A DNA stretch of 64,000 nt from Flavobacterium resistens (GCF_900182645.1 NZ_FXTA01000001.1:1302001-1366000), one strand, 5' to 3'. Positions 25,945-36,559 are shown, counted from the stretch's first letter. The notes: generated by a model from the sequence alone, not told the origin. Numbers and translations: made by a program.

Positions 25945-26084
25945 ATTTAACCGCAAAGAGCGCAACCTCGATAGCTATCGGGGTACGCAAGGTTCGCAAA
26001 GTTTTTATTTATAAAGCTTTGCGAACCTTGCGTTTATATAAAGTCTTAATGAATAAAAATTCTTTGCGCTCTTTGCGGTTAAAT
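25945..26084. repeat. Nested perfect inverted repeat between DUF1456 gene and sucC
   Basis: The outer arms of 21 bp (25945-25965 and 26064-26084) are perfect complements. The inner arms of 16 bp (25986-26001 and 26017-26032) are also perfect. A small palindrome, CGATAGCTATCG, sits at 25969-25980. The element lies between convergent genes and could form a large cruciform or act as a two-way terminator. It looks like a dispersed non-coding repeat. Confidence 0.8.
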
Positions 26085-26091
26085 TAATTCC

Positions 26092-26126
26092 AAAAAAAAA
26101 TCCCTCCGAATACGAAGGGATTTTCA
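26092..26126 (-). terminator. Terminator of sucC
   Basis: Read on the minus strand, an aatccct/agggatt hairpin is followed by a run of nine T. It lies 24 bp downstream of the sucC stop. Confidence 0.85.
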
Positions 26127-26149
26127 ATATAATTTGATTTCTTATTTAA

Positions 26150-27343
26150 TTAAGAAAGAGCAGCTTTAACTTGGTCAGCAGCTTCTTGGAATTGAACTGC
26201 AGATAAGATTGGCATACCAGAGTTATCAATTAATTCTTTTGCAATTTCAGCATTTGTTCCTTGCAAACGAACGATAATTGGCACATTGATAGCGTCACCC
26301 ATGTTTTTGTAAGCATCAACAACACCTTGAGCAACACGGTCACAACGAACGATTCCTCCGAAGATGTTAATCAAAATAGCTTTTACGTTTGGATCTTTCA
26401 AGATAATTCTGAAAGCAGTTTCAACACGTTTCGCATCAGCAGTTCCTCCTACGTCAAGGAAGTTAGCAGGCTCAAAACCAGCATATTTAATTAAATCCAT
26501 AGTTGCCATTGCAAGACCAGCTCCGTTTACCATACATCCTACAGTACCGTCAAGGTCAACATAGTTTAGACCAACTTCTTTAGCTTCAACTTCGATTGGA
26601 TTCTCCTCACGGATATCTCTCATTTCAGCATATTTAGGTTGTCTGTATAAAGCGTTATCGTCGATGTTAACTTTAGCATCAACAGCTAAGATTTTGTTAT
26701 CAGATGTTTTTAAAACTGGGTTGATTTCAAACATAGAAGCATCAGAACCAATGTAAGCATTGTAAAGTGCGTCGATGAATTTCACCATTTCTTTGAAAGC
26801 ATTTCCAGAAAGACCTAAATTGAAAGCAATTCTTCTAGCCTGGAAACCTTGTAATCCAACATTAGGATCAACTTCTTCAGTAAAGATTAAGTGTGGAGTA
26901 TGCTCTGCAACTTCTTCGATATCCATTCCACCTTCAGTAGAATACATGATCATGTTGCGTCCTGTACCTCTATTCAATAAAACAGAAACATAAAACTCAG
27001 AAGTTTCGCTTTCTCCAGGATAGTAAACATCTTCAGCAACTAAAATTTTGTTTACTTTTTTACCTTCAGGCGGAGTCTGAGGTGTGATCAATTGCATTCC
27101 GATGATTTGTTCTGCTAACTCTTCAACTTGCTGTAAGTTTTTTGCTAACTTAACTCCACCACCTTTTCCACGACCACCTGCGTGAATTTGTGCTTTTATT
27201 ACATGCCATCCTGTACCAGTCTCGGCAGTTAATTGTTTTGCAGCAGCTACAGCTTCAACCGCATTATTAGCCACAATTCCGCGTTGAACGCGTACTCCGT
27301 AACTTGCTAAAATTTCTTTTCCTTGATATTCGTGTATGTTCAT
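26150..27343 (-). CDS. sucC: Succinyl-CoA ligase (ADP-forming) beta subunit
   Basis: The beta subunit of the TCA-cycle enzyme that couples succinyl-CoA cleavage to nucleotide triphosphate synthesis. It has an ATP-grasp N-terminal part ([31 protein letters not shown] near residues 44-62) and a C-terminal ligase-CoA domain ([15 protein letters not shown] near 325). From the ATG at 27343 it is 397 residues, a usual SucC length. The frame is open 20 codons further upstream, but that segment has no family similarity. The alpha subunit gene is not adjacent. Confidence 0.97.
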   Translation of the reverse strand: MNIHEYQGKEILASYGVRVQRGIVANNAVEAVAAAKQLTAETGTGWHVIKAQIHAGGRGKGGGVKLAKNLQQVEELAEQIIGMQLITPQTPPEGKKVNKILVAEDVYYPGESETSEFYVSVLLNRGTGRNMIMYSTEGGMDIEEVAEHTPHLIFTEEVDPNVGLQGFQARRIAFNLGLSGNAFKEMVKFIDALYNAYIGSDASMFEINPVLKTSDNKILAVDAKVNIDDNALYRQPKYAEMRDIREENPIEVEAKEVGLNYVDLDGTVGCMVNGAGLAMATMDLIKYAGFEPANFLDVGGTADAKRVETAFRIILKDPNVKAILINIFGGIVRCDRVAQGVVDAYKNMGDAINVPIIVRLQGTNAEIAKELIDNSGMPILSAVQFQEAADQVKAALS

Positions 27344-27759
27344 AATATAGAATTTGTCTGGTTCTGAATTTAGTTCAGAATAAAAGTGCGACAAAAGTAG
27401 CAAAATTCAACTTAATAGTAAAATCTTTTTCCAATTAAAAAATGAGTCAATTTGTTATTAATTACATATTCTTTTTCAAAGCAAATTAATCGTTAACGAA
27501 TTGCATCGAAAAAGTTAACACAAAACCACTATATCGTTTGAGATTTAACAAAAAAACCTATTGAATTCTAGGCTTCACGACGATTTTTCCTAATATTATT
27601 TAATTGTTATTATGATTTTATCATTTCGCAATGCCTTAAATAATATTATTATCATTTAAGAACCGTTTTTCTAATATTACGACAAAAATGAAAGCAAAAG
27701 AACAATTTCAATACATTATGTTTAACGAAATCTTTATTTTTGTAGAAAAAATATCAAGA
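27344..27759. promoter_or_regulatory. Divergent control region between sucC and gltB
   Basis: This is 416 bp without a gene. It contains a perfect 12-bp inverted repeat (AATATTATTTAA at 27592-27603 and its complement at 27636-27647). A further half-like CTAATATTA lies at 27671, and two GTTAAC boxes near 27491 and 27513. These could be operator sites for nitrogen or carbon control of gltB, but no regulator can be named. Confidence 0.5.
27735..27742 (+). promoter_or_regulatory. Probable gltB promoter -7 element
   Basis: TATTTTTG fits TAnnTTTG and ends 17 bp before the ATG at 27760. An ATG at 27688 in the same frame lies upstream of it and would not be transcribed, which favours 27760. Confidence 0.55.
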
Positions 27760-30700
27760 ATGAAAGTTAAAGAACAAGGGCTCTATTTGCCTGAATTTGA
27801 ACACGACAATTGTGGTGCAGGATTTATTTGTAATTTGAATGGTATTAAGTCAAATGATATTATTCACAAAGCATTGGACATCTTAATAAAATTGGAACAT
27901 CGTGGTGCCGTTAGTTCTGATGGAAGAACTGGAGACGGGGCTGGAATTTTATTTGATATCCCACATGCATTCTTTAAGAAAGTGTGTGACTTTGAAATCC
28001 CTGAAACGCGTGAGTATGCAGTAGGAATGGTTTTTTTACCAAAAAGCAAAAACCAGGTTTCTTTTTGTATTAATGCATTTGAGGCTACTATTAAAGACCA
28101 AAATTTAAAAGTTTTAGGTTGGAGAGATGTACCAGTTGACGTTGAAAATTTAGGTGAAATCGCCGCAGAAAAAGAACCAACAATTAAACAAGTTTTCGTT
28201 TCTAAAAACGGACAGGATTTAACTGAACAAGAATTTAATGCAAAACTTTTTGCAGCTAGAAAAATTGCAGAACATGCCGTAAGAGGATCTAAAACCTCAG
28301 AAAGCCACATGTTTTATTTTACTAGTTTATCGACAACTACTATAATATATAAAGGTCTATTGATGCCGGAAGACATCAGCCGTTATTATATAGATTTAAA
28401 AGATCCAGACTTGGTGACTCGTTTAGCGCTTGTACACCAACGTTTCTCTACAAATACATTCCCATCTTGGGACTTAGCTCAACCATTTAGATATATGTGT
28501 CATAATGGTGAGATTAATACACTTCGTGGAAACGTAAGCCGTATGCGTGCTCGTGAAGAGCTTATGCAAAGCAAAGTTTTTGGCAATGACATTAAAAAAT
28601 TATTCCCAATTATCTTAGAAGGAAAATCAGATTCTGCTTCTATGGATATGGTGATTGAACTTTTATTAATGACAGGTCGTTCGCTTCCAGAAGCAATGAT
28701 GATGGTTGTTCCTGAAGCTTGGGAAAAACACCAAACAATGTCTCCTGAGAAAAGAGCTTTCTACGAGTTCAATGCTTGTATAATGGAACCTTGGGACGGT
28801 CCTGCTTCTATTCCGTTTACAGATGGAAACGTAATTGGAGCTTTATTAGACAGAAACGGATTGCGTCCTTCTCGTTATACATTAACGAAAAGTGGATTCG
28901 TAATTATGTCATCTGAAATTGGTGTATTAGACATTGATCCGGAAGATGTAATTCAGCACGGTCGTCTTGAGCCAGGAAAAATGTTCTTGGTTGATATGAA
29001 CGAAGGTCGTATCATCGAAGACGAAGAAGTTAAGAAAGCAATAGTTACAAAACGTCCTTACCAACAATGGGTTGACGAAAACTTATTGCCACTTGCAAAA
29101 GTTCCTTACACGAACAACCCTACTCCTGTTGAAAAATTAGATTTCTTGACAAGACAACGTTTGTTTGGTTATACTATTGAAGATTTAAAAACGATCATCA
29201 ACCCAATGGGTAGCGACGGAGCTGAAGCAATCAGTTCTATGGGTAACGATACGCCTTTGGCAGTTCTTTCAGATCAGCCTCAGTTGTTGTACAATTACTT
29301 CAAACAATTATTTGCTCAGGTTACAAACCCGCCGTTGGATGGTATTCGTGAAGAAATCATTACTGATATCAGTTTAGCCATTGGTGGAGATTTCAATATT
29401 TTCGAAATTGAATCTAAACAATGTAAAAAATTAAAAATCCAAAATCCGGTTATTTCTAACGAGGATTTGGATAAAATCAGAAATATCGATCACGCAGATT
29501 TCAAATCGGCTACTATTTCTACTTTATACAAAATAGAAAAAGGAGTTAACGGTTTAGAAAGAGCGCTTGAAAAATGTGTTCAAGCTACTTTTAAAGCAGT
29601 TGAAGAGGGATGCAATATCATCATCTTATCTGATAGAGGTGTTAGCGAAGAATTAGCTCCAATTCCAATGCTATTGGCTTGTTCTTACATTCACCACTCA
29701 TTGAACATTTTACAAGTTCGTTCTAAATTCGGAATCATCATTGAATCTGCTGAACCAAGAGAACCTCATCATTTTGCTTTATTGTTCGGATACGGTGCAA
29801 GTGCAATCAATCCTTACATGGTAAACGAAATCATTCACGATCAGGTTGAAAAAGGTTTCATTACAAAAGTAAAAGCTGATTATGCCGTTGTAAATTACAA
29901 CAAAGCGATTGCAAAAGGAATCGTGAAAATCATGAACAAAATTGGTATCTCTACTTTACATTCATACAGAGCTGCTCAGATTTTCGAGATTTTAGGTTTA
30001 AACAAAACATTCACATCTAAATACTTCCCTTATACTCCATCAAGAATTGAAGGAATTGGTCTAATGGAAGTGGAAAAAGAAGTGAAGAAACGTTTCCAAA
30101 AAGCTTTCCCAAATTCAAAAATTGCAAACTTGCTTTCTCTTGAAATTGGAGGTATTTACAGATGGAGACGTGGTGGAGAAAAGCACATGTTTAACCCAAC
30201 CACTATTTCTAAATTACAGCAAGCGGTTCGTTTAAACAGCCCAGAAAGTTATAAAGAATACTCAAATGCCGTTAACGAGCAAAGCTCAAACTTAATGACC
30301 ATTAGAGGTTTATTTGAATTCAATAATTTGGATCCAATTTCTATTGACGAAGTAGAACCATGGACAGAAATCGTAAAGAAATTCAAAACGGGCGCAATGT
30401 CTTACGGATCTATTTCTAGAGAAGCACACGAGAATTTAGCGATTGCCATGAACAGAATTGGCGGAAAAAGTAACTCTGGAGAAGGTGGAGAAGATCCAAA
30501 ACGTTTCCAGAAAGAAATTAACGGCGATTCTAGAAACAGTGCAATTAAACAAGTTGCATCAGGACGTTTTGGTGTTTCGATCAACTATTTGACAAACGCT
30601 AAAGAAATCCAGATTAAAATGGCTCAGGGAGCAAAACCTGGTGAAGGTGGTCAGTTACCTGGAGAAAAAGTAGTGCCTTGGATTGCTGAAACGAGAAACT

Positions 30701-32277
30701 CTACACCTTATGTAGGTTTAATTTCGCCTCCTCCTCACCACGACATTTACTCAATTGAGGATTTATCTCAGTTGATTTACGATTTGAAAAATGCAAACCG
30801 TGAAGCTCGTATCAACGTAAAATTAGTTTCTGAAGTTGGAGTTGGAACCATCGCTGCCGGTGTTGCCAAAGCAAAAGCTGACGTTATTTTAATTTCTGGT
30901 TATGACGGAGGAACGGGAGCTGCACCATTAACATCTTTACAACACACTGGTATTCCGTGGGAACTTGGTTTAGCTGAAGCACAGCAAACTTTAATCCTAA
31001 ACGATTTAAGAAGCCGTGTAGTTTTAGAATGTGACGGACAGTTAAAAACAGGTCGTGACGTGGCAATTGCAGCTTTATTAGGAGCTGAAGAATTCGGTTT
31101 TGCAACTGCTCCGCTTGTAGCTTCTGGATGTATCATGATGAGAGCTTGTCACTTAAATACTTGCCCAGTTGGTATTGCAACTCAGGATCCTGAATTGAGA
31201 AAAAATTTCAAAGGAACTCCAGAGCACGTAATCAACTTCATGTATTTCATTGCTGAAGAGTTAAGAGAAATCATGGCGCAGTTAGGTTTCAGAACTTTAA
31301 AAGAAATGGTAGGTCAATCACAAAAATTAAATGTGAACAAAGCCATCAAACATTATAAAGCAAATGGTTTAGACTTGTCATCAATTCTATACAAACCGGA
31401 AAAAGCGAAAACAGAGCCAAATCATAATACAACTACTCAAGATCACCAACTTGAAAATGTATTGGATTTTGATATCATCAAAGAAGCGATTCCGTCTATC
31501 TATAGAAAAGAGAAAACAAGAGTAACCTTTAAAATTAAAAATACAGACCGTTCTGTAGGTGCTATTTTGAGTAACGAAATCTCAAAAATCTACGGCGCAC
31601 AAGGATTACCTGATGATACTATTTTAGTTGATTTTGAAGGTTCTGCTGGACAAAGTTTTGGTGCTTTTGCAACAAACGGATTGTCATTTAAAATTCACGG
31701 AAACTGTAATGATTATTTAGGAAAAGGTCTTTCTGGAGGAAAATTAATTGTAAAAGTACCTCCTACTGCGACTTTCAAACCTGAAGACAATATCATTATT
31801 GGAAACGTTGCCCTTTACGGAGCTATTACCGGAGAGGCTTATATTAATGGAATGGCCGGAGAGCGTTTCTGTGTTAGAAATTCTGGAGCAACAGCAGTTG
31901 TTGAAGGAATTGGAGATCACGGTTGCGAGTACATGACCGGTGGTACAGTAGTAGTTTTAGGAAAAACAGGAAGAAACTTCGCAGCTGGTATGAGCGGTGG
32001 TGTAGCTTATGTTTACGATCCAAATAAGAAATTCGATTCTACAGTTTGTAACATGGAAATGGTTGCATTCGACCCAATGGAAGAAGAAGATCTTACAAAA
32101 CTAAGAAAACTGATCAAAAATCATTCATTGTACACAAGCAGTCCATTAGCAAAAAGAATTTTAGCAGACTGGGAAAACCAACAACAGCACTTCGTAAAAG
32201 TAATGCCAACTGATTACAAAAAAGCATTACAAAGAATTGCAGAAGAGAAAAAAATAGAAGAATTAATAGCTGATTAA
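27760..32277 (+). CDS. gltB: Glutamate synthase large subunit
   Basis: The large subunit of NADPH-dependent GOGAT converts glutamine plus 2-oxoglutarate to two glutamates. With the start at 27760 it is 1505 residues. A 17-residue propeptide precedes the nucleophile Cys 18 in DNCGAGFIC of the class II amidotransferase domain (about 18-430). The central domain follows, then the FMN-binding synthase barrel (about 850-1200) with [10 protein letters not shown] and 3Fe-4S ligands in [15 protein letters not shown]. The C-terminal beta-helix GXGXG domain (about 1270-1500) has [11 protein letters not shown]. The start at 27760 puts the Cys at the usual distance. gltD follows after 99 bp. Confidence 0.97.
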   Translation: MKVKEQGLYLPEFEHDNCGAGFICNLNGIKSNDIIHKALDILIKLEHRGAVSSDGRTGDGAGILFDIPHAFFKKVCDFEIPETREYAVGMVFLPKSKNQVSFCINAFEATIKDQNLKVLGWRDVPVDVENLGEIAAEKEPTIKQVFVSKNGQDLTEQEFNAKLFAARKIAEHAVRGSKTSESHMFYFTSLSTTTIIYKGLLMPEDISRYYIDLKDPDLVTRLALVHQRFSTNTFPSWDLAQPFRYMCHNGEINTLRGNVSRMRAREELMQSKVFGNDIKKLFPIILEGKSDSASMDMVIELLLMTGRSLPEAMMMVVPEAWEKHQTMSPEKRAFYEFNACIMEPWDGPASIPFTDGNVIGALLDRNGLRPSRYTLTKSGFVIMSSEIGVLDIDPEDVIQHGRLEPGKMFLVDMNEGRIIEDEEVKKAIVTKRPYQQWVDENLLPLAKVPYTNNPTPVEKLDFLTRQRLFGYTIEDLKTIINPMGSDGAEAISSMGNDTPLAVLSDQPQLLYNYFKQLFAQVTNPPLDGIREEIITDISLAIGGDFNIFEIESKQCKKLKIQNPVISNEDLDKIRNIDHADFKSATISTLYKIEKGVNGLERALEKCVQATFKAVEEGCNIIILSDRGVSEELAPIPMLLACSYIHHSLNILQVRSKFGIIIESAEPREPHHFALLFGYGASAINPYMVNEIIHDQVEKGFITKVKADYAVVNYNKAIAKGIVKIMNKIGISTLHSYRAAQIFEILGLNKTFTSKYFPYTPSRIEGIGLMEVEKEVKKRFQKAFPNSKIANLLSLEIGGIYRWRRGGEKHMFNPTTISKLQQAVRLNSPESYKEYSNAVNEQSSNLMTIRGLFEFNNLDPISIDEVEPWTEIVKKFKTGAMSYGSISREAHENLAIAMNRIGGKSNSGEGGEDPKRFQKEINGDSRNSAIKQVASGRFGVSINYLTNAKEIQIKMAQGAKPGEGGQLPGEKVVPWIAETRNSTPYVGLISPPPHHDIYSIEDLSQLIYDLKNANREARINVKLVSEVGVGTIAAGVAKAKADVILISGYDGGTGAAPLTSLQHTGIPWELGLAEAQQTLILNDLRSRVVLECDGQLKTGRDVAIAALLGAEEFGFATAPLVASGCIMMRACHLNTCPVGIATQDPELRKNFKGTPEHVINFMYFIAEELREIMAQLGFRTLKEMVGQSQKLNVNKAIKHYKANGLDLSSILYKPEKAKTEPNHNTTTQDHQLENVLDFDIIKEAIPSIYRKEKTRVTFKIKNTDRSVGAILSNEISKIYGAQGLPDDTILVDFEGSAGQSFGAFATNGLSFKIHGNCNDYLGKGLSGGKLIVKVPPTATFKPEDNIIIGNVALYGAITGEAYINGMAGERFCVRNSGATAVVEGIGDHGCEYMTGGTVVVLGKTGRNFAAGMSGGVAYVYDPNKKFDSTVCNMEMVAFDPMEEEDLTKLRKLIKNHSLYTSSPLAKRILADWENQQQHFVKVMPTDYKKALQRIAEEKKIEELIAD

Positions 32278-32280
32278 AAA

Positions 32281-32360
32281 AGGTTCTGAGGTACTAAGTT
32301 TCTGAGGTACTAAGTTTTGAGTTTTCAACTCACTTCTTACATCTCACATCTCACAACTAA
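32281..32360. repeat. Short tandem repeat between gltB and gltD
   Basis: The unit TTCTGAGGTACTAAG occurs twice with a 16-bp period (32284 and 32300). A degenerate tail (gttttgagttttcaactc, catctcacatctcac) follows. It is the same type of low-complexity filler as at 33836 and 34183. It may form a weak hairpin but is not a clear terminator. Confidence 0.65.
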
Positions 32361-32376
32361 ATCTAATTAAAAAGTC

Positions 32377-33831
32377 ATGGGTAAAATAGGCGGATTTAAA
32401 GAATATAACAGAGCCGATGAAAGTAATTTAGCAGTAGCAGAACGTGTTTCTAACTACAACGAATTTACTATTCCGGTACCAAAAGATAAATTAAAAGAAC
32501 AAGGATCAAGATGTATGGACTGTGGAATTCCTTTTTGCCACAGTGGTTGTCCGTTAGGAAATTTAATTCCTGACTTCAACGACATGGTACATCAGGAAGA
32601 ATGGCAAAGTGCATTGGAGATTTTACAATCGACTAATAACTTCCCTGAATTTACAGGACGCTTATGCCCTGCTCCATGTGAGAAATCATGTGTATTAGGA
32701 ATCATCAAAGATCCGGTTTCTATCGAAAACATCGAAAAAAGCATTATCGAAAGAGGTTTCGCTGAAGGATGGATCAAACCTCAACCACCAAAAACAAGAA
32801 CTGGAAAAACAGTTGCCGTTATTGGTTCTGGACCTGCAGGATTAGCGGCTGCTCAACAATTAAACAGAGCGGGTCACACGGTTACTGTTTTTGAAAGAGA
32901 CAACGCAATTGGAGGTTTATTACGTTACGGAATTCCGAATTTCAAATTAGAAAAGGGAATTATCGACAGACGTGTAGTTGTTCTTGAAGCAGAAGGAATC
33001 ACTTTCAAAACTAACGTAAATGTTGGAGTTAACTTCAGCGTAGAAGAATTAAACGCATTCGATTCTATCGTTTTATGCGGAGGAGCAACTGAAAGAAGAA
33101 GCTTGCCAACTAAAGGAATCGAAAGCAAAGGCGTTGTTCAGGCAATGGATTTCTTGACACAACAGACTAAAGTTTTATTTGGAGAATCAATTCCGGATCA
33201 AGTTAAAGCAACTGGTAAAGATGTAATCGTTATTGGTGGTGGAGACACGGGTTCTGACTGTATTGGAACTTCAAACAGACACGGAGCAAAATCGGTTACT
33301 AACTTTGAGATTTTACCAAAACCTCCAGTTGGAAGAAGCGAATCAACTCCTTGGCCTTTCTGGCCGTTGCAATTAAAAACATCTTCTTCTCACGAAGAAG
33401 GTTGTGACAGAAACTGGTTGATCAACACTAAAGAATTCATTTCTAACGATAAAGGTGAATTAACGGGATTAAAAACGGTTGAAGTGCAATGGAAAATGAC
33501 TCCAGGTCAGCGTCCTGAATTAATCGAAAAAGAAGGTTCTGAGAAAATCTGGCCTTGCGATTTAGCTTTATTGGCTCTTGGATTTACAGGTCCAGAGAAA
33601 ACTTTAAGCGAGCAATTAGGAATCGAAACTGATATGAGAAGCAACTATAAAGCGCATAACTATCAGACAAACGTACCTCACATTTTCACTGCTGGTGATA
33701 TGAGAAGAGGACAATCATTAATCGTGTGGGCTATTTCAGAAGGTCGCGAAGCTGCAAGAGAGGTAGATTTATTCTTAATGGGATCTACGAACTTGCCTAC
33801 TAAAGGAAAAGGAGATCTTCCTAGTCTATAA
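32377..33831 (+). CDS. gltD: Glutamate synthase small subunit
   Basis: The small subunit passes electrons from NADPH through FAD and iron-sulfur clusters to GltB. The 484 residues show an N-terminal cluster domain with CMDCGIPFCHSGCPLGN near 46-62 and CPAPCEKSC near 97-105. An FAD-binding GSGPAGLAAAQQ follows near 150, and an NADPH-binding GGGDTGSD near 288. A late CGD-like loop with TAGDMRRGQSLIVWAI lies near the C-terminus. It is downstream of gltB in the same direction, and the pair forms the standard operon. A terminator follows at 33922. Confidence 0.97.
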   Translation: MGKIGGFKEYNRADESNLAVAERVSNYNEFTIPVPKDKLKEQGSRCMDCGIPFCHSGCPLGNLIPDFNDMVHQEEWQSALEILQSTNNFPEFTGRLCPAPCEKSCVLGIIKDPVSIENIEKSIIERGFAEGWIKPQPPKTRTGKTVAVIGSGPAGLAAAQQLNRAGHTVTVFERDNAIGGLLRYGIPNFKLEKGIIDRRVVVLEAEGITFKTNVNVGVNFSVEELNAFDSIVLCGGATERRSLPTKGIESKGVVQAMDFLTQQTKVLFGESIPDQVKATGKDVIVIGGGDTGSDCIGTSNRHGAKSVTNFEILPKPPVGRSESTPWPFWPLQLKTSSSHEEGCDRNWLINTKEFISNDKGELTGLKTVEVQWKMTPGQRPELIEKEGSEKIWPCDLALLALGFTGPEKTLSEQLGIETDMRSNYKAHNYQTNVPHIFTAGDMRRGQSLIVWAISEGREAAREVDLFLMGSTNLPTKGKGDLPSL

Positions 33832-33921
33832 TTTTAGGTACTAAGATACTGAGATGCTAAGGTTCTAAGTTTTTCTCTAAGCATTTTATTAATCTTTTCC
33901 GATAAACAACATAACTACTAA

Positions 33922-33960
33922 CAAACCCTTGAATTAATAATTCAGGGGTTTTGTTTTTTT
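33922..33960 (+). terminator. Terminator after gltD
   Basis: An aaccc-ttgaat / attca-gggtt stem-loop is followed by ttttgttttttt. It lies 91 bp downstream of gltD and would end the gltBD message. Confidence 0.8.
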
Positions 33961-33994
33961 GAAGCATCACAATTGGCTTTTTAATAAACATAGT

Positions 33995-34050
33995 TCCCGC
34001 TTTCGGCTATATCTCTCCGTTGCACTGCGAGGATACCGCCTCAATCGGGA
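33995..34050. repeat. Dispersed palindromic repeat, copy A
   Basis: It begins TCCCGCTTTCGGCTATATCTC and ends CAATCGGGA. The reverse complement of 41896-41941 aligns to it over most of its length. Its termini TCCCG/CGGGA are inverted. This is a non-coding dispersed repeat of unknown function. Confidence 0.7.
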
Positions 34051-34182
34051 CTAAATTCAAACATTTGGCTTCTTTTAAAAATTGGAATAAAAAGAAATGC
34101 ATTTAATTAGTGTAATTCATAGCGAAAACAATTTCAACAGCGTTTAAGAATAAGTTAAATTCGTTAATTCGTGGCAAAAAAA

Positions 34183-34203
34183 CTTAGTATCTTAGCATCT
34201 TAA
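34183..34203. repeat. Inverted copy of the ctaag low-complexity repeat
   Basis: The sequence cttagtatcttagcatctta is the near-exact complement of part of 33836-33870 (actaagatactgagatgctaag). The two copies bracket the terminator and the palindromic element. Confidence 0.6.
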
Positions 34204-34221
34204 TCCCGATCGCTATCGGGA
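34204..34221. repeat. Small palindrome TCCCGAT-cgct-ATCGGGA
   Basis: A perfect 7-bp stem with a 4-base loop. The same CCGAT...ATCGG core occurs at 25969 and a variant near 16978. Confidence 0.65.
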
Positions 34222-34316
34222 TAGCCCCTTAAAAAAGGTTACAAAATTCCAAAAACAGCAACTTTTTGTTTAAAAACAAACAATTTGTTACAATTTGTTA
34301 TTTTTCTACAATTAAT

Positions 34317-34346
34317 TTGCAGTTACTCAAAAGTGTAATAACTTTG
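34317..34346 (+). promoter_or_regulatory. lysA promoter
   Basis: TTG at 34317-34319 (-33 box), a 19-bp spacer and TAACTTTG at 34339-34346 (-7 box) fit the Bacteroidota sigma consensus TTG-N19-TAnnTTTG. The ATG is 17 bp downstream of the -7 box. Confidence 0.8.
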
Positions 34347-34363
34347 CCCAAAATGATTTAAAA

Positions 34364-35587
34364 ATGCAAGCAAAAGATTTACTGCAGTTAGCAGACCAAT
34401 TTGGAAGTCCATTATATGTTTATGATGCCGAAAAAATCCAATCTCAGTACAACAGATTAACTAAAGCTTTCTCTAAGGTAGAAAACTTAAGAGTTAATTA
34501 TGCCATGAAGGCATTGTCAAACATTGCGATTCTTCAGTTATTAAAGAACATGGGGTCTGGCTTAGATACTGTATCTATTCAGGAAGTTCAGTTAGGACTT
34601 CATGCTGGCTATGATCCTGAGAAAATTTTCTTTACACCAAACGGAGTTTCTTTAGAAGAAATTGAAGAAGTTGCCGCAATGGGTGTACAAATCAATATCG
34701 ACAATTTATCTATTTTAGAGCAATTCGGAACAAAACATCCACATATTCCGGTGTGTATTCGTATCAATCCACACGTAATGGCGGGTGGAAATGCTAATAT
34801 TTCTGTTGGACATATCGATAGTAAATTCGGAATTTCTGTTCACCAGATTCCACATATCTTGCGAATTGTTGAAAATACAAAAATGAGTATTGTTGGAATT
34901 CACATGCACACAGGATCTGATATTTTAGATATCGAGGTATTCTTGTATGCTGCTGAAATCTTATTTGATACTGCTAAACATTTCAAAGATTTACAATTCT
35001 TAGATTTCGGAAGCGGATTCAAAGTTCCTTACAAAAAAGACGATATCGAAACAGACATCGAAGAATTAGGTAAAAAATTATCTAAAAGATTCAACGCTTT
35101 CTGTACAGAATATGGCAGAGATTTAACCTTAATTTTCGAACCAGGAAAATTCTTGGTGAGTGAAGCAGGTCATTTCTTAGTAAAAGTAAACGTAGTAAAA
35201 CAAACAACCTCAACAGTTTTCGCTGGAGTTGACAGTGGTTTCAACCATTTAATTCGTCCAATGTTGTACGGATCTTCACACCATATTGAAAACATCTCTA
35301 ACCCAAAAGGAAAAGAGCGTTTTTACTCAGTTGTAGGATACATTTGCGAAACAGATACTTTTGCAAACAACCGCAGAATTCAAGAAATTACTGAAGGCGA
35401 TATTTTATCTTTCAGAAACGCTGGAGCATATTGTTTCTCAATGTCTTCGAACTACAACTCAAGATACAAACCAGCCGAAGTTTTATGGATGAACGGTCAA
35501 GGAATTTTAATTCGTCAAGCTGAAACATTTGAAGATTTACTTAAAAATCAAATTCCGTTGCCACAAGAAATTGCTGCAACAGTTTAA
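34364..35587 (+). CDS. lysA: Diaminopimelate decarboxylase
   Basis: LysA makes L-lysine from meso-diaminopimelate, the last step of lysine synthesis. It is a 407-residue fold-type III PLP enzyme. The Schiff-base Lys lies in NYAMKALSN near 49. Also seen are HMHTGSDI near 184, a glycine-rich FGSGFKVPY near 218, EPGKFLV near 263 and the C-terminal GAYCFSMSSNYNSR, which supplies active-site residues. The length is normal. It is a single transcription unit with its own promoter and terminator. Confidence 0.96.
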   Translation: MQAKDLLQLADQFGSPLYVYDAEKIQSQYNRLTKAFSKVENLRVNYAMKALSNIAILQLLKNMGSGLDTVSIQEVQLGLHAGYDPEKIFFTPNGVSLEEIEEVAAMGVQINIDNLSILEQFGTKHPHIPVCIRINPHVMAGGNANISVGHIDSKFGISVHQIPHILRIVENTKMSIVGIHMHTGSDILDIEVFLYAAEILFDTAKHFKDLQFLDFGSGFKVPYKKDDIETDIEELGKKLSKRFNAFCTEYGRDLTLIFEPGKFLVSEAGHFLVKVNVVKQTTSTVFAGVDSGFNHLIRPMLYGSSHHIENISNPKGKERFYSVVGYICETDTFANNRRIQEITEGDILSFRNAGAYCFSMSSNYNSRYKPAEVLWMNGQGILIRQAETFEDLLKNQIPLPQEIAATV

Positions 35588-35615
35588 AATAAAAAAAAGA
35601 GAATATCAATTATTG

Positions 35616-35651
35616 AAATCCCGTTCCCGAAAGGTAAACGGGATTTTTTTT
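35616..35651 (+). terminator. Terminator after lysA
   Basis: An aatcccgtt / aacgggatt hairpin is followed by a run of T, 29 bp after the lysA stop. Confidence 0.88.
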
Positions 35652-35655
35652 GCAC

Positions 35656-35705
35656 AATTTTATCATTTCGACGAAGGAAAAATCTTCGCAAGAAATTTCA
35701 CAAAG
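35656..35705. repeat. Possible degenerate dispersed repeat (catttcgacgaagg type)
   Basis: The sequence catttcgacgaaggaaaaatcttcgcaag resembles a short non-coding repeat that I associate with intergenic spacers of flavobacteria. There is only one copy in this window, so this is a weak call. The rest of 35588-35875 is AT-rich with no credible gene. Confidence 0.35.
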
Positions 35706-35875
35706 AGTATCAAATTCATATTTAAAAAGAAAGAAAAACTCTAAAACAATTATTTGTCTTCGAAATAAAAAATACAAAATCAAAAATGATTATCTTCATA
35801 GTTTTAGAAATACAGCAGACAGTATAAAACTGACAAAAATCAAACGAAAGAAAAACTAATATATCTTAAAAACTC

Positions 35876-36316
35876 ATGAATAAATTATTTTTTATTGTTG
35901 CACTTGCATTCTTTCTGAGTTCTAATACTGAAAAAAAACTGTCGGATAATAAAATCTATTTACAAGAAAACTACATTAAAATTGATAAAACCGATCCTCT
36001 TTACACAAAAGGACGGAATATTTTCAAAAGGGATTGCGCAGCCTGTCATTATATCGGAATGGATCTATTAGGAACTGCTCCACCTTTGGGCGGTATTACT
36101 AAATTGCGAAAAAAAGACTGGCTGTATAAATATACCCGAAATTCATATCAAATGTATGAGCAAGGCGATAAAATCGCAAAAGAAATCAGATCAAAAAAAA
36201 GTTGGGGCTTAATGACCTCATTTCCGAATCTTACAGACTCTGATCTGGATGCCATTTATTATTTTGTTGAGAAAAGATACGAAATGACAAAAAAAGGAAT
36301 TCCTGTTGAAAAATAA
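35876..36316 (+). CDS. Secreted class I cytochrome c
   Basis: A 146-residue protein with an N-terminal signal segment (LFFIVALAFFLSSNT). Its heme-binding motif CAACH lies near residue 56-60, within GRNIFKRDCAACHYIG, preceded by the usual Gly-x-x-(I/L)-(F/Y). A probable axial Met lies in WGLMTSFPNLTDSDLDAIYYF, followed by the typical C-terminal helix. It is a periplasmic electron carrier; its partners are not in the window. It is apparently monocistronic. Confidence 0.88.
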   Translation: MNKLFFIVALAFFLSSNTEKKLSDNKIYLQENYIKIDKTDPLYTKGRNIFKRDCAACHYIGMDLLGTAPPLGGITKLRKKDWLYKYTRNSYQMYEQGDKIAKEIRSKKSWGLMTSFPNLTDSDLDAIYYFVEKRYEMTKKGIPVEK

Positions 36317-36477
36317 ATAAATAAAGATGATTTGAAGTCTGCATAGCGGAGAAAAAAATAATTGCATTTAGTCTTTCGCTGGCTCGAGACACTTGCACTA
36401 ACAAACAAAAAAAGAACAAAAATCTTTTATAAGTTACTTCCAATTTTAACTGAAGGAATATATCACAAATTAGAAAA

Positions 36478-36553
36478 GGCTTTAGCCAAATTGTAGATAA
36501 TTTGGCTAAAGCCCTTAAGCTTCTTTATTATTTTTTCATCCAGCTAAAGCTGG
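36478..36553. repeat. 15-bp perfect inverted repeat plus hairpin downstream of the fsr-like gene
   Basis: Arms 36478-36492 and 36499-36513 (GGCTTTAGCCAAATT and its complement) form a strong stem. A second small hairpin, CCAGCT-aa-AGCTGG, is at 36540-36553. On the minus strand both lie just after the stop at 36560, and the larger one is followed by TTTT, so they may terminate that gene. Confidence 0.7.
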
Positions 36554-36559
36554 ACGCAA

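Larger units (their letters stand above)
33832..34363. other. 532-bp gene-free stretch between gltD and lysA
   Basis: No gene is credible here. It holds, in order: a degenerate ctaag repeat (33836-33870), a terminator (33922), a palindromic repeat element (33995-34050), an inverted copy of the ctaag repeat (34183-34203), an 18-bp hairpin (34204-34221), and the lysA promoter (34317-34346). Confidence 0.75.

Noticed and set aside
27344..27403. Longer N-terminus for sucC
   Set aside because: SucC begins [12 protein letters not shown] in the family; the 20 extra residues have no similarity to it.
27688..27759. Longer N-terminus for gltB
   Set aside because: It would put 41 residues before the catalytic Cys, while 17 fits the family; a promoter element lies inside this stretch.
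35650..35859. Small reading frame after lysA
   Set aside because: Its composition is AT-driven Lys/Asn/Ile, it overlaps a terminator tail and a repeat-like segment, and it has no start context.
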